Of a stretch of 64,000 nucleotides of DNA, positions 21,473 to 33,274 are shown piece by piece; within the stretch, counting starts at the first letter, position 1, and every line of letters begins with the position of its first letter. The notes beneath the pieces were generated by a model. It was not told the DNA's origin. It made no database searches and saw only the letters and a list, made by a program, of their open reading frames with translations. The DNA comes from Macrotis lagotis (taxonomy: Eukaryota; Chordata; Mammalia; Peramelemorphia; Peramelidae), in assembly GCF_037893015.1 (NCBI RefSeq), contig NC_133663.1, positions 2,586,878 to 2,650,877 of the forward strand, written 5' to 3'. A program made the translations under genes and the position numbers.

Positions 21473-23990
21473 GTGGAATTCTTGGGAGGTTAGTCTATAG
21501 ACCCATGGCTGTGAGTCCAATGCATGAAGCATTTATTAAATGAAACCGTCTGTGTCCTGTACTGGGGAGTCGGGCACAGGGCTCAGTGGTCCAAGTCCCC
21601 AGAATCCTTTTTCAAGATTGCTCAGAATCCTCTGCAAAAGTACAGGTGGGAGAGGGTTGGACCTGTTTGGAAAAGCAGTGCAGGGAATTAGGAAAGAAGC
21701 CTGGAAGGGGGATGGGACCCGGACCCTGGAGGAATCTGGACTCCCATCCTAGAAGCCAAGGCAACAGTGGCACCACTTTGAACAGTTGTGTAACACTGTT
21801 GAGTCTGTGGGCTTAGAACCAGTGGGTGGCTGTGTGGAGGGTAGACTGGAACAGGGGTCAGGGGCCAGTGAGGAGGCGATTGTGGGGGGAGGTCGAGACG
21901 ACACTTCAGCCAGTAGAAGTGACTCTGTATTGGTTTTCACTGCCTGGGAGGGGGCCTCCTGAGGGCTCCCTGCCTCACCATCTGTCTTTCATCCTTCCTG
22001 AAACTTGCTGTCACTGGGTCCTGCTGACTCCTCTTCCTCTTTCCTTCTCTCCTCCTTCTGAAAGGTTCAGAAGTTCTCACTGTGCCTGTCTGCACAGTGT
22101 GCCTCAGTGCACCCAGCGGGTGCTACAGTGGCCTTCAAGCCCCCCACCCCAGTTGCTCTCAGTCTACGTGTCCTCTCACTTATTCCTGCTGACCTCTCCC
22201 GGGGCTCTCGGACACCCAGGTCCCTCTCCAGGCAGCATAGTGCACCTTGCCACTGGTCTGGAAACCAAGCTCTGACTGATATGGATGTTTATCCGGATCT
22301 TCCATCCTGGGGTCGGCTGTGCTGATGGAGGCTGCCCACCCAGCGCCAGCATTTGGACAGACAGACACATGAAAAACATCAAAATAGACACAAATACAGT
22401 CTTAGAGATGCCCACGTCAGTTATTCCCATGACCACCATGGGTGTGATGAGCTCATCCATAATGGCAACAGACAATTGTTTGCACAAAGCAAGCAGGAAA
22501 CTTCCTTAGAGTCACCTCAAGTCTCTTGGTTGGGGGCTGGGGTCACTGGGAATAAAGCAGTTGAATGTTTCCAAAGGTTCGGCCAACAGTCCTGGTCCAG
22601 GGGACGTGACTCCACAAGAATGACATCAACTGATGTACTCTCCAGGCCGGGAGAGAATATACTAAGTACCCAGAAGGAGCAAAGCTTCTGAACGAAGTCA
22701 CCACATTGACAAAGCTCCTCTCCCCTCAGGAAGGCAGCGATTGGGGTGGGGGGACTCCCAATAGATGAGTGGCAGAGGAGGATCTACAGAGAACAAAGAC
22801 CAGACATCTTCCTGCACAGAAAGGGACCTCTGAGCAACGAGGAGCCCCACCCAGGGCACCACTTTAAGTCCGGGATGGCTACTCGGGCTTCTGGGGAGGT
22901 CTGCCCTGTTGACTTTCCACAGGCCCTGTCTGACATGAATCCTTCTGTGCCCTTTCCTAAATAAATACCATTCTTCTTTGGAGCTGTGGAACACTCTTTC
23001 AGTTTTACTTTGGATGCTCTTCTGTCCCCTCAGTGAAGGTCCTAAGCCTTCTTTTCTCTCCCCCAGAGCCTCAGCAGCTGTTCTTGCTCCCGACTTTCTG
23101 AGGACTAGAGGCTGCCCTTCACCAACTCCACACTTCTAGCCCCTCTCCAAGGTCCACGTCCTCCTCCTGGTCATTTATTAATACTGTGAGTGCTGCTTTC
23201 TACTCACCCAGCAGGACACTTGGGATACAGAGAAAGGGGAAATGGTCTCAGGTCTCTGGGAGAGACAATGTGGAAGCAGCTGTGGCAGCTGTGTCCTTCA
23301 GGGAATACACAGAGAGGAGGAGCAGAGGGCAAGGACTCTTCTCAAGGATGGGGTTAGTAGTAAACAGACGGAGAAGGCTTCCTGCAGGAGATGGGATTTT
23401 AGCTGGGACTGGAGGGAAAACAGAGGAGTCAGGAGGAGAGATGAGAGATGGCATCCCAGGTGGGGGGCACAGCCAGGGAACATATTTTTATTTATAATTT
23501 ATAAGGTGGGAGAGAAAATGACATGGTCCGACATACACCTTTGGAATATCTGTTGGTGACTGAGTGGAGGATGGGCTGGAGGGAGGAGAGACCAGAGGCA
23601 GGCAGACCCCTCCCCCAATTTCTTTTCCAGTAGGTGGGAGGAGGTGAGGACCCCTCCCGGGGGCTGGCAGGGGCAGATTTAAGAGATGTTGGACAGGGTG
23701 CATTAGGAGGGCTTCCATGTTCCACTTTCTTACTCTTTTCCTTGTCCTTCACTTCATCTCTTTTTTGTCTTCCAGAGGTTTTTCTCTTCCATTCCACAAG
23801 CTTCGTTCTCTGCCCAGCCATTGACTCTCCATATTTAGGACATGACACCTTTGCAGCTTCTCTTCTCTGGTCTCTCATTCAGAAGGGGTCTGAGGGCCAC
23901 TAACACCTTGAGATCCTTTTCAGATCATGTCTCTCCCATCTTGTAAAGTGGACTTTTTAACCCCAAAGAGATCAGAGACCAGAGATATTG
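21473..23990. other. Unassigned GC-rich sequence, no gene seen
   Basis: About 2.5 kb without a transposon I can name. Frames of 70-150 codons occur on both strands and overlap one another, as expected of GC-rich noncoding DNA. None has a recognisable domain. AATAAA occurs at about 22960 without an mRNA-like context. Confidence 0.4.
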
Positions 23991-23994
23991 GCCC

Positions 23995-24050
23995 CAAACC
24001 CCAGAGTGTTGTTCCTGGTAGCTGCTCAATAAATGTTAGCTGGATAGCAT
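23995..24050 (+). mobile_element. L2/MIR-type 3' tail
   Basis: 'gttcctggtagctgctcaataaatgttagctgg' is the conserved 3' motif of this group. Confidence 0.5.
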
Positions 24051-24721
24051 TGGATTGACTTCCTCATGGACCATGACTCTCTGTGATGAGGGACAGTCCT
24101 GGGAAGAGGCTGAGTGGCCTTCCTGGCCCACATCCCCTCGTCCAGTCTTCCTCCATAGCACCCAGAGACTTGTTTGTTTCTCCCAGTTCCATAGGGAAGG
24201 ACAGAGAAGGTGTTTCTCAGATAATTGATTTCCCTGCGTCTGTCTCCCACTCCGTGTTCTGCCGGTAGAAGAGCCTGGTCGTGATTTCCCTCCCACGCAC
24301 GCCTGTCTCTCTCTCCTTCAAAGTCAGACGCTGGCTGGATGGTCATGGGAGGCAACTGCCAAATCCCTCCTGGACGCCACCAGGCCGTGATGCAGTCGTG
24401 TTCTCTCGCAGCGACCTTTCAGGGCCTAGTTTGCTATAAGTCTTTTTTTTAATGCAGAAGTGAATTGTGCCGTGAAGCTATCATGTGTATTTCAGATTTT
24501 ACCTGTTCTCTTGGTTCTTCGGAAATCAATGAAAAGTACACCCAGCAGAAGTTTTTTCTCTTCTTGAGTTTTTGCTTTTCTTGAGTTTGTTCTCCAGAGT
24601 CACGTAGGCTAGGCAGTTATTTTGAACCATAAACATTGTGGTGGCTTGGTATGAGGTCACTTAATTTGTCTTCGGATCCTCATTCTGCTTGGCACTTTTT
24701 GGGTTAACTTTTATATGTGAA

Positions 24722-24724
<3 letters not shown>
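24051..24724. other. Unassigned; AT-rich block 24430-24715 may be conserved noncoding DNA
   Basis: No coding signal. The block 24430-24715 has no repeat motif I recognise and differs in composition from its surroundings. Confidence 0.3.

Positions 24725-24766
<42 letters not shown>
24725..24766. repeat. (GT)n microsatellite
   Basis: About 21 uninterrupted GT dinucleotides, likely polymorphic. Confidence 0.97.
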
Positions 24767-24767
<1 letters not shown>

Positions 24768-26430
24768 GTAAGAGCTGAGATGATGGCTAGTCCAGCCTTG
24801 ACATTCCTAACAGATAAGAACTATATTTTTTCCCTTTAAATTCATTCATGACTTGGAAAAAATGAGCTTATCTTTATTTTTAAAAAGTCAGAGATGATGG
24901 GAGATGTTGGATTCATGTTCCAAACCCTGGCTCTGCCAGGAGCAGCTCAGACTGGTCAATCTCTTTCTGACTATCTGGAACCAGTAGAACCAGTCCATCA
25001 GTGAGAATTATTCTTGAAACGTTCTTTTTGGGTTCTCATCATCCACTCCAGGTTTCATTGCCCCAAAGGTTTGGAATTCGGGAGACGACATAGTTTGTCC
25101 TGGTGTTTTGTCTTTTTCTTGAGAAACAGTCAACCCAAACCCAGCATGCATGAGGCACTGACTTTATGTTTGTTGGTCCCCCCTAGCCAGTTCTGGGGGT
25201 TTGGGCATGTCCTGGTTCAGGTCCCCTTGCCCTCTGCTCCCCAGATTTAAGCTGCCCCCCTAGTTAAGGCCAGCTGCTCTAGAGGAGGGTGAGAAGAGGG
25301 TGCCTTTTGGTAAGGAGGGGGCAGTAGGGTGGCCTGGGGCTGTCACTGAAGGCTTCAGTAGGTTATCTGCCAGCCCCCCCAGCCAGAGCCTATGATGGCA
25401 GGAAATTATGGAGTATTAAAATGTTATCAGGCTCTGGGCATTATGTAAGATAGCATCGGGAGAAGCCTGGGGAACAAAGGGCAGAGGAGCCAGGCAGAAG
25501 GGAAGGCAGAAGAGAAGCTAAGCCTGGAGGGGCCAGAGCCAAAAGAGCTCCATTCTGAGCCAGGAACAGCCACCCTGAGGAAATGAAGCCTTCATTTCCG
25601 GCAGGAGACGTTATCTGCACCCCAGACTGGAGTCCCTCAAGGAGGGGGTTGGGGAAGCTCAGAGAAGGAGACTCTCGGCTCCCATGGTTGCCGGGACTGC
25701 GTCTCCTGTCCGGGCCTTGGCCGCTGGACCTGCCTAACTCTGACCTTGGCTGGGGTCCATTTAGGTTCCTTTGAAAGGATTACCCAAAGCCTGAGAGAAG
25801 GATCGGCTTTGCCGGCAGGGTCCCCGATGGGGAAATGGAGTGAATGGATCATGAAGTGCTCTTCTTGAGGTGTAGGGGCTTCTCTGGGAGGCAGAGGAGC
25901 GTCCAGAGCCACCGCCTCCCGCTGGAGTGAAGGCACCGAGCTGGCTGGGGGGCATCACTCTAGGGATGGCGCCGCCTCTTGGACCTCCTTTGGCTGACTA
26001 GGCCATTCATGGCCAACAGCAAAGTGAATCCCACTGGGGATCTCCAGACCCTCTGAACTTGGCTGCTCCCAGATATAGGGGTGGCTGGGGAAGGGATGAG
26101 GCCTCCCGCAGAGGCTGGCAGCGCCAGAGGCCAGGAATCGGAGCTACGGATCCCATCACCTCTCCCTCATCTTTCTAACAGGGCTAATCAGACCTGTGTA
26201 CCTACCTCAGGTAAGGGCCAGGCAGTAGCAGGGATTATTCAGAAAAGTCCCACAGTCAGGGGGGCTGATCTGAGCTGGAACCCTTGACCCTGCTGTCCAG
26301 AGAATGAATGAATGAATGCCTCTGAGTCCCTAGAGGCAGCTCATGTCAGAGCAAATTCCATTATCACCAGGTATTAAAGGGGCCAGAAGTGGAGTTGGGG
26401 AAGGCTAGAATGAGAAGGACCCAGAGTGCA
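24767..26430. other. Unassigned sequence, no gene seen
   Basis: Mixed to GC-rich. A stretch at 25385-25450 ('ggaaattatggagtattaaaatgttatcagg') is AT-rich within GC-rich flanks. An (AATG)4 run lies at 26304-26319. No exon recognised. Confidence 0.4.
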
Positions 26431-26585
26431 CTTTTTTTTTAAGGTTTTTGCAAGGCAAATGGGGTTAAGTGACTTGCCCAAGGCCACACAGCTAGGTAAT
26501 GATTAAGTGTCTGAGACCAGATCTGAACCCAGGTCCTCCTGACTCCAGGGCCGGTGCTTTATCCACTGCACCACCCAGCCACCCC
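26431..26585 (-). mobile_element. WSINE1/Mar1-type SINE
   Basis: T-rich tail, 'tttttgcaaggcaaatggggttaagtg', 'ccacacagctaggtaatgattaagtgtctgag', head ending 'ccactgcaccacccagccacccc'. It has the near-consensus length of about 150 bp. I could not make out a clear target-site duplication. Confidence 0.9.
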
Positions 26586-28022
26586 TAACCCCCTCTTTTC
26601 AATACTTGCCCGGATCTCCCTGATGAGCACACTCCCTTCACAGATGCAGATTGTGATCTCGCCATGCCTCCAACCCTTGGGAATTAGAAGGACACAGCAG
26701 CCCTCCACCAGGGAGCTGCCCAACGGTGGGCAGCCTGTCTCTGATCCCTGGCACGACCCAGAGGTCCAGGTCTGTCCGCTAGCTTTGGGTCTTCACCCTC
26801 TGGGCAGATTGTCCCGGACCCATCACACGGGGTCGCCATTCCAAATCTCAGCTGGAGAGGGTCTGAAATGAGCTTGCTCTTTTGTTCCATGTTATAGCGG
26901 AGGGTTTTTTAAAAAGTTATTTTGAATTTTAGAATTTTCCCCTCATCTCCCCGCCCCCAAGGCAGTCTGTTAGTCTTTCCATTGTTCCCATGGGATACTG
27001 TAGTGGAGGCTTTGGAGGAGAGGGTCACCCCTGGACTCTGTCCCTGGCCATGCTCAGGAGGATGGAGAGCAGCGGGAGAAGCTGGAGCCCCAAAGAGCAG
27101 CTGTGGGACCACCAAGAGGCCAGGCTGCTCCAAAGGGCCCGTTGCCCTGGCCCTGTTGATAGAGACCTTTGCATCTGCCCAGGCAGAGTGGGGGGCTAAG
27201 GAAGCAGGGCCTGTCTCCCCCCACCTCTGAAGGGGCCGGCAGTCACAGCAAACCAACAAAGGCCAGGCAGCCCAAGGAGACTGACCCATGATCCCCTCCG
27301 TCTCCTTCTGGGAAACCAGTTTTCCGTGGATGGCCGGTGGAAGAATTCTTGGTAGAAGCCGATTTCAATGAGAAGACTCTTCCTCCCCCCTCCCCGCTCC
27401 CCCAGGGAGCCCCTGCTCTGCGGAGGGGCTCATGCTGGGTCATCGATATCTGCTTTGCAACTTTAGTTAAAAAAGTGAGACCCCCCCTCTGCTGAGCAGA
27501 GGCCCCCACTGACCTCAGGCCCGACCCCTGGAAGCAGGTGATGAGGCGTGCGGCCCCCCGCACAGGAGCTAATCAAACACATCTCAGTGGAGGACGGCTC
27601 AGCATCGCCCTTCCTGGCAGGGGGAGCCTGGGCCCGGGGAGGGGGCAGGACAGAAGAAAGATCTAGGCATCCACAGATGCACCCTCCAATGTTGCCATTA
27701 TAATGCACATGGATGTAGCATGCACACACATGCATGGGCACAGAGCTAGAAGGTGAACTTGGGGTAAGGGTCTCTTGAGAGGGGCCTGGCCTGTTTCCTG
27801 GGGGGACAGAAAGGGGAGTGGGGGCGGTGCAAGGGAATGAAGGTCAGAGCTTCTCTGCTCTTCTGTAACCAGCCCAGTTCTTGGGATTCAAAAAGCAAAT
27901 GTCTCTGCTGTTGTGGACGCTTCGCCTTGGGCTTGTCCTCACTGCCCTGCCTCACCCCCATCCCCTTGAGACACCCCTGTCCCTACGGACAAAGAAAAGC
28001 GATTCATCAAAATCCAGCTCCT
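26586..28022. other. Unassigned GC-rich sequence, no gene seen
   Basis: Overlapping frames on both strands at 26909-27563 without a recognisable domain. A short AT stretch (26905-26940) resembles an L1-like 'aaaaagttattttgaatttt' tail but is too short to call. Confidence 0.4.
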
Positions 28023-28165
28023 GAGGCGGCTAGGTGGCGCAGTGGATAGAGCACCGGCCCCGGGCTCAGAAAGGCCTGAGTTCAAATCTGACCTCAGACA
28101 CTTCATAATTACCAGCTGTGTGGCCTTGGGCAAGTCACTTAACCCCATTGCCTTGCAAAAAAAAA
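28023..28165 (+). mobile_element. WSINE1/Mar1-type SINE, near full length
   Basis: Head 'ggcggctaggtggcgcagtgg', middle 'gagttcaaatctgacctcag', end 'cttaaccccattgccttgc' plus A9. A possible target-site duplication of 11 bp with two mismatches (aatccagctcc to the left, aatcctggtcc to the right) is weak. Confidence 0.92.
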
Positions 28166-28655
28166 TCCTGGTCCAAACCATCCCCTGCCCCTCCCTCCCC
28201 CAATTCCCGAGGTGGGACTGGGCAGGGCTCAGGAATGAATCTCAGAATGACTGAGGAGCCTTCCTGGTTCTTCCAGTCTTCTCTTTTGTGGCCGTGACTA
28301 GGGCTCGGGGTCTCTTGGTTCCTGCTGTATCAGTTCCAAGAGATACTGCCGTGTTTCTTGGGACTCTTCATGTCATATTGAATGAGGAAGGGTCCCAGGT
28401 CGAACACATAGCAGAGGGGACCGGTCTCACCTGAAGAATGAAAGGGGCAGTTTCCCTCTCTATAGAGGAAGGGGGGCAAAAACAGGGCTGGGGGCAGGAG
28501 CTCCTAGGGGGGCGTCCCCCTCACCTGCAAGACAGGTAAAACATTTAAGGGTTGTTTCCATGACATCCTGAATGGATAGGCGCCCTGTCAGAGAGCCCTC
28601 TCTGTGGCTTTGGCTTGCTTCTGACTGAGGGGCTCCGGCTGGGGGGAGGCGTTCT
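28166..28655. other. Unassigned sequence, no gene seen
   Basis: Mixed sequence; no repeat or coding signal recognised. Confidence 0.4.
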
Positions 28656-28803
28656 CTCTGTGTCTCTCTGTGTCTCTGTCTCTCTCTCTCTGACTCTGTT
28701 TCTGTTTCTGTCTCTGTCTCTGTCTCTCTGTCTCTCTCTCTCTCTGACTCTGTTTCTCTCTCTGTCTCTGTCTCTCTGTCTCTCTTTTTCTCTCTGTTTC
28801 TTT
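28656..28803. repeat. TCTC/TCTG polypyrimidine-rich tract
   Basis: About 145 bp of TCTC, TGTC and TCTG variants with sparse G. It is complementary in type to the GAGA/GACA tract at 29229-29500. Confidence 0.9.
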
Positions 28804-29228
28804 CCTATCTAGGTTATGATTTTTCTCTCCACTCATATTTGCTCTCTGCTCATTCATATGGCAATATGAACTTCCTGAGAACTGTGACCTCAATTTGCCT
28901 CAACTGTATTAGAAATTTCCAAATGAGACCGTCCATTTGGGGGAGAAAGTCAATTCCTTTTTTATGCACCAGCCGAGCCGAATCAATGTTTCTTCCATCT
29001 CTCCTCAAAGCTCCATCTCCCCAAATCTCTCCCTGGGCCCGTATTAATCACATGAGATGAGAACTGAGAAGACACCAAGGAGATAAGAGGAGACGATGGG
29101 AGTGTGATGAGCAATGGAGGGGAACGCTGCCTTCGGCGGGGGGAGCCGCCGGCCGCCCAGGCAGGCTCAGGTTCCTCCTTAGGGCAGTCATCTCTCCAAA
29201 GGGGAAGGAAGCCTTCACCTGCAAGATC
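28804..29228. other. Spacer between two complementary low-complexity tracts
   Basis: No gene seen. The left half is AT-moderate ('ggcaatatgaacttcctgag', 'gtattagaaatttcc') and the right half is GC-rich. No recognised repeat. Confidence 0.4.
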
Positions 29229-29500
29229 GATGGATAGATAGGTAGAGACAGAGACCAGGACAGAGACAGACAGACATAGACACAGACAGACACAGAGAGA
29301 GACAGAGAGAGACAGACAGAGAGACAGAGAGACAGAGACAGACACAGAGAAACAGAGAGACAACAGAGGCAGAGAGACAGAGAGATAGAGAGGGAGAGAG
29401 AGATAGAGAAACAGAGAGAGAGGGAGAGAAAGAGAGACACACAGAGACAGAGACAGAGACAGAGACAAAGAGAAGGAAGAGAAGAGAGCGGAGGGGAAGA
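29229..29500. repeat. GAGA/GACA purine-rich tract
   Basis: About 270 bp of GACA, GAGA and CAGA variants. Frames of up to 180 codons through it are low-complexity artefacts. A G12 run follows at 29541-29552. Confidence 0.92.
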
Positions 29501-30392
29501 AAAAGGAAGGAGAGAGAGTACCAGGCTTGGGAGAGCTGGGGGGGGGGGGGGCTGGGGAGGCGATTCTTCTTTCTTATTAAACCCTCCAGCCAAATGTCTC
29601 TCCTGTTTCTTCTTGGCTTCACAATTCCTTTATTTAAATTAAATTATTTTCTTCCAGTGCCCAAATGCAATTTTGTCTCCTCCCTCCTCCCCGCTCTCCT
29701 TCAAGCTGAAGAAAAGCCAGATGAGCCTGCGGCCTCCCTCCCTCCCCAGCGCCTGGTGCAGCCAGGCCAGACATTGACTGTGGCCAGCACTGTGCACCTC
29801 CTTCACTCCCTTGGCCGCTGGGGGGTCTCTCTTTGGGTGACCCCCCAAATGACCACCCTGGGCTCCTGCCGAGCCCCCAGGAGCCCTGGGGCCAAGAGAC
29901 CTGCTAAACCAAACTGCTACCTCTTTTTGTCTTACCATTGCTGGGGGAGTGTCCCAGCGTAACTCTCCATGGCCCTCCAGGAAAGGTCCGGGTAGGGGAA
30001 GGCAGGGCCTGGGGGCCTTCTGGGAAGTATCTGGTCAGTATGGTCCCACTTAAAGGGACAAGGAAGCCTCACTTGGCTAGGAACAGTGAAGGGCATTCCA
30101 AGGCTCGGCCTCCCCGAAGGATGGCACCCGGGGTCTTGATCCGCCTCATCTCCAGGACCGAGCTGCCTTGGGAGACTGGCTGGAAGGTCCCTGAAAACCA
30201 GCTCCCCCCAGTCTCTAGAATTCACTCCTCTGGTCCACGGTGGTTTTCCTCTATGGACAGAAGGCGCTTTGCAGGTCCTAGCAGCAGGTGATGGCAGATG
30301 TTTCCGGCAAGCCCCACAAGGAGTCACTGGGGAGGAGCACCCTGGGCCTGCTCCAACTCCCACAAGACTCTGATGGCGAGGGACGGCCGCGG
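29501..30392. other. Unassigned sequence, no gene seen
   Basis: A G12 homopolymer at 29541-29552, then an AT-rich stretch (29620-29680), then GC-rich sequence with non-specific open frames on both strands. Confidence 0.4.
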
Positions 30393-30393
30393 G

Positions 30394-30640
30394 CAGCAAG
30401 GTCTTGGTCGAAAAAGCGCCCAGCCTAGAGTCAGGAAGATCCTCCTGAGCACAGCTGGCCTCAGGACACACTTGCACCATGTGACTCCGTGAAAGTCACT
30501 TCCCCCTATTTACCTCAGTTTCCTCATCTGTAAAATGACCTGGAAAAGGACATGTCAAACCCTTGTGGTATTTCTTCCAAGAAACCCCAAGTGGGGTCAT
30601 GAAGATCCAAGCAGCACTGAAAACGACGGAGCTACAATAA
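30394..30640 (+). mobile_element. RTE-tailed tRNA SINE, diverged
   Basis: The tRNA-like head 'cgcccagcctagagtcagg' is followed by 'cctcagtttcctcatctgtaaaatgacctggaaaagg', 'caagaaaccccaagtggggtcatgaag' and a degraded tail 'cactgaaaacgacgg'. The order matches the full copy at 58750-59012. Confidence 0.75.
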
Positions 30641-30725
30641 CAGGGGATGGCAGCCAGAAGTGGTCAGGCAGACCTGAGTTCAAATCCTGCTCCAGCTACA
30701 GACCAGCGAAGCCTCAATTAGAGAC
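30641..30725 (+). mobile_element. tRNA SINE head fragment
   Basis: 'agacctgagttcaaatcctgctccag' with flanking head-like sequence sits directly after the preceding SINE. It is truncated. Confidence 0.45.
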
Positions 30726-31870
30726 ACTACCTTCCTCCAAGAGGTAGGAAGGACCAAAAGGGGCCATCTCTATCCACCTTTACACACCCTCAGGAGGTGT
30801 GCTGTGTGTGAGCAGTGACCATTTCATGGGAACCAATTTTGGAGGGAGAAGAAACTGAACCCCCAAACCCAAAGAAACTGGAAACTTTCAGGGCAGAGTC
30901 TGGCGGAAGGTTTTGTTCCTGACCGTTTCCCTGTGATATGGCTCAGTTTCCAGTCCTAGAACGAGGTCCCAGTGCTTGGCTCGATCTGGAGCAGCTGCAG
31001 AGGGCATCAGAAGAGACCCGCTCTGGCGGCCACCCCTGGGAGTCTGGGACGGACAGTGTGTGTCTGATCGTTTGCCTCTTCTGAACCACTATTTTTAAAA
31101 TGCTTTTTCCATCAATCCTTTATTAATGACTGGTCACTAGTAAGATAATTAAAGAGTTATGTCTAGTTTAAAATCAAGTGGCTCATCTCGGTCATGCCTA
31201 ATCACTGTGTAGAATGTTGGCTGGGGAGGGCTCCTCTTGGTGCTCAGCCCAGCCTTGGCCAGAAGCAGGGGCTGGCATGGAGACGCACTGCTTGGTGGGG
31301 AAGAAAGACCAGCACCCCTTAGGACGGAGCACGGAGAAAGGAATAGTGAGTGACAGGGATCCCAGAAGCCACCTGCTTTAATCTGGTGTCACAACGGAGG
31401 CCCAGTGAGAAGACCACTCAGTGAGAGAGGCGGGAGCACATTGGGGGATGCCAATGCTCTGATGCTGACTTGGAGGGAGGAGCCCCCTCACCTCCACCTG
31501 GCTACAAACTGCTGCCAGAGCTGGAATTCAGGGGGCCACAACAGGCTCAGCTTCCACAGAGCTATGGCATTAACAAACTAGTGTCTGATTGAGTTATTTG
31601 CTCCCTTAGCAATTTATTTTTACTTGGGTCATTTGTTTATTTATTTCTCTCTCTATTTTTAGTGACCATTCTGTAGGGTTTGCTTTGTTGAGGGCAAAAA
31701 CCTGGAGTCTTTCCTCTCTTCTTCAGAGTCCTTCAGAGAAGGATGAGGAAAAGCAGTCAAATGCCAATGTGGCCCCTAAACCTAAGGCATGGAAGATTGG
31801 CTGGGAGGGAGGAAGGGAGGCCAGGGCAACTCAAGCAAAAGTGGGAAGGAAAAGGAGGTTCTTATCTGGG
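30726..31870. other. Unassigned; two AT-rich blocks may be conserved noncoding DNA
   Basis: Blocks at 31080-31215 and 31555-31690 are AT-rich, contain several TAAT/ATTA motifs and show no repeat signature. No coding signal. Confidence 0.3.
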
Positions 31871-31871
31871 G

Positions 31872-31990
31872 AGGGGAGAGAGAGAGAGAGGAGAGACAGA
31901 GAGACAGAGAGACAGAGAGAAGAGAAGATAGAGGAGAGAGAAAGGGTAGAGGAGAGGTGAGGTAAAGGGAGAGAGAAGAGGGAGAAAGAT
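31872..31990. repeat. GAGA purine-rich tract
   Basis: GAGAGA/GACAGA array about 120 bp long with GGAGAG interruptions. Confidence 0.9.
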
Positions 31991-32730
31991 GAGGTGAATC
32001 CAACAAGAGTTGGAATGGATCTATTGAAAGAAAAAGACAAAGAAGAGAAGTAATGAGGAGGGGAAGGAGACCTTATGAAATATAACAAATGCCAATGAGT
32101 CAACAGATTGTGGGTTCAAAACTTGCCTTTTCCACTTATTCTTTGTGTGCCTGTGAAAAAGTCCCTTCTGAAAGCAGAAATCTGGGAAACAATTTTTACA
32201 GTAGATCTCTCTGATAAAGGTCTCATTTCTAAAATATCTAGAGAGAATTGTGTCAAATTTATAAGAATACAAGTCATCCTTCAGTTGACAAATGGTCAAA
32301 AGATATGAATGGACAGTTTTCAGATGAAGAAAATAAAGCTACTTTTGATCATATGGGGAAAATGCTCTAAAAAATTGCTCTAAACTATTGATTAGAGAAA
32401 TGCAAATTAAAAAACTTTGAGGCACAACTTCATATCTGTCAGATTGGCTAATAGGAGAGAAAAGGGGAGGTGGGGAACTAAAGCATTGTAGGTGGAGTTG
32501 TGAATGGATCCAACCATCCAGGACAGCATTTCAGAACTGTACCCAAAGGGCAATGAAACTGATTCTGCAATACCACTTTTAGGTCTAAATCACAAAGAGA
32601 TTTTTTTAAAAAGGGGGAGAGAGGATCTATTTGTACAAATTATAGCAACTCTTTTCATGTTGGCAATGAAATGGAAATTGAGAGGATGCCCGTCAATTGG
32701 GGAACGACTGAACAAGTTACATGAGCAAGT

Positions 32731-33053
32731 ATCCTTTTTTCTTTATTTTTTATCCAATATATGTAAAGATAGTTTTTAGCATTCATTTTTTAAGATATTG
32801 AGTTCCACATTTTTTCTCCCTTCCTTCCTTTCTTCCCTCTCCCCTTGACAGTGAGTAATCCCATAAAACTTATATGTGTTTAACATATTTTCATATTAGT
32901 TCATATAGATCCATATTATGCTGTGAAAAAAGAATCAGAACAAAAGGGGGAAAACACTTGAGAAAAAAAGCATAAAAGAAATTTAAAAGATTGAAAATAG
33001 TGTGCTTTGGTCTACATTCAGATTCCATAGTTCTTTCTCTGGATTTAGATTGT
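32731..33053 (-). mobile_element. L1 3' end inserted in the outer L1
   Basis: Reverse-oriented: T-rich start ('ttttttctttattttttatcc'), 'gtaaagatagtttttagcattcattttttaagatattgagttccac', then 'cttatatgtgtttaacatattttcatatt' and 'attccatagttctttctctgg'. The outer element is interrupted between 'gaacaagtt' and 'ggtatatcattttaatg'. No clear duplication is visible, so inversion during the outer insertion is an alternative. Confidence 0.7.
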
Positions 33054-33274
33054 GGTATATCATTTTAATGAAATAGTATTGTGCTCTATGACATAATGAG
33101 CGTGGTGGTTTCAGAAAAATCCAGAAAGTCTTAGATGAACTGATGAAGAGTGAAGTGAGCAGGACCAGAAGAGTTTAGATAGTAACAACAACATTGTACA
33201 ATGATTAACTGTGACTCAGCAATACTGCATCCGAGACAGTCCCAAAGGACTAGCGATATAAAATGCTCTCCACC

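Noticed and set aside
22176-22487. Minus frame with a hydrophobic stretch as a possible small membrane protein
   Set aside because: One hydrophobic run in a chance-length frame, no homology recognised, and opposite-strand frames are equally open.
29048-29622. Minus-strand Ser/Leu-rich frames of 135-181 codons resembling membrane proteins
   Set aside because: They are translations of the GAGA/GACA tract; the hydrophobic look is an artefact.
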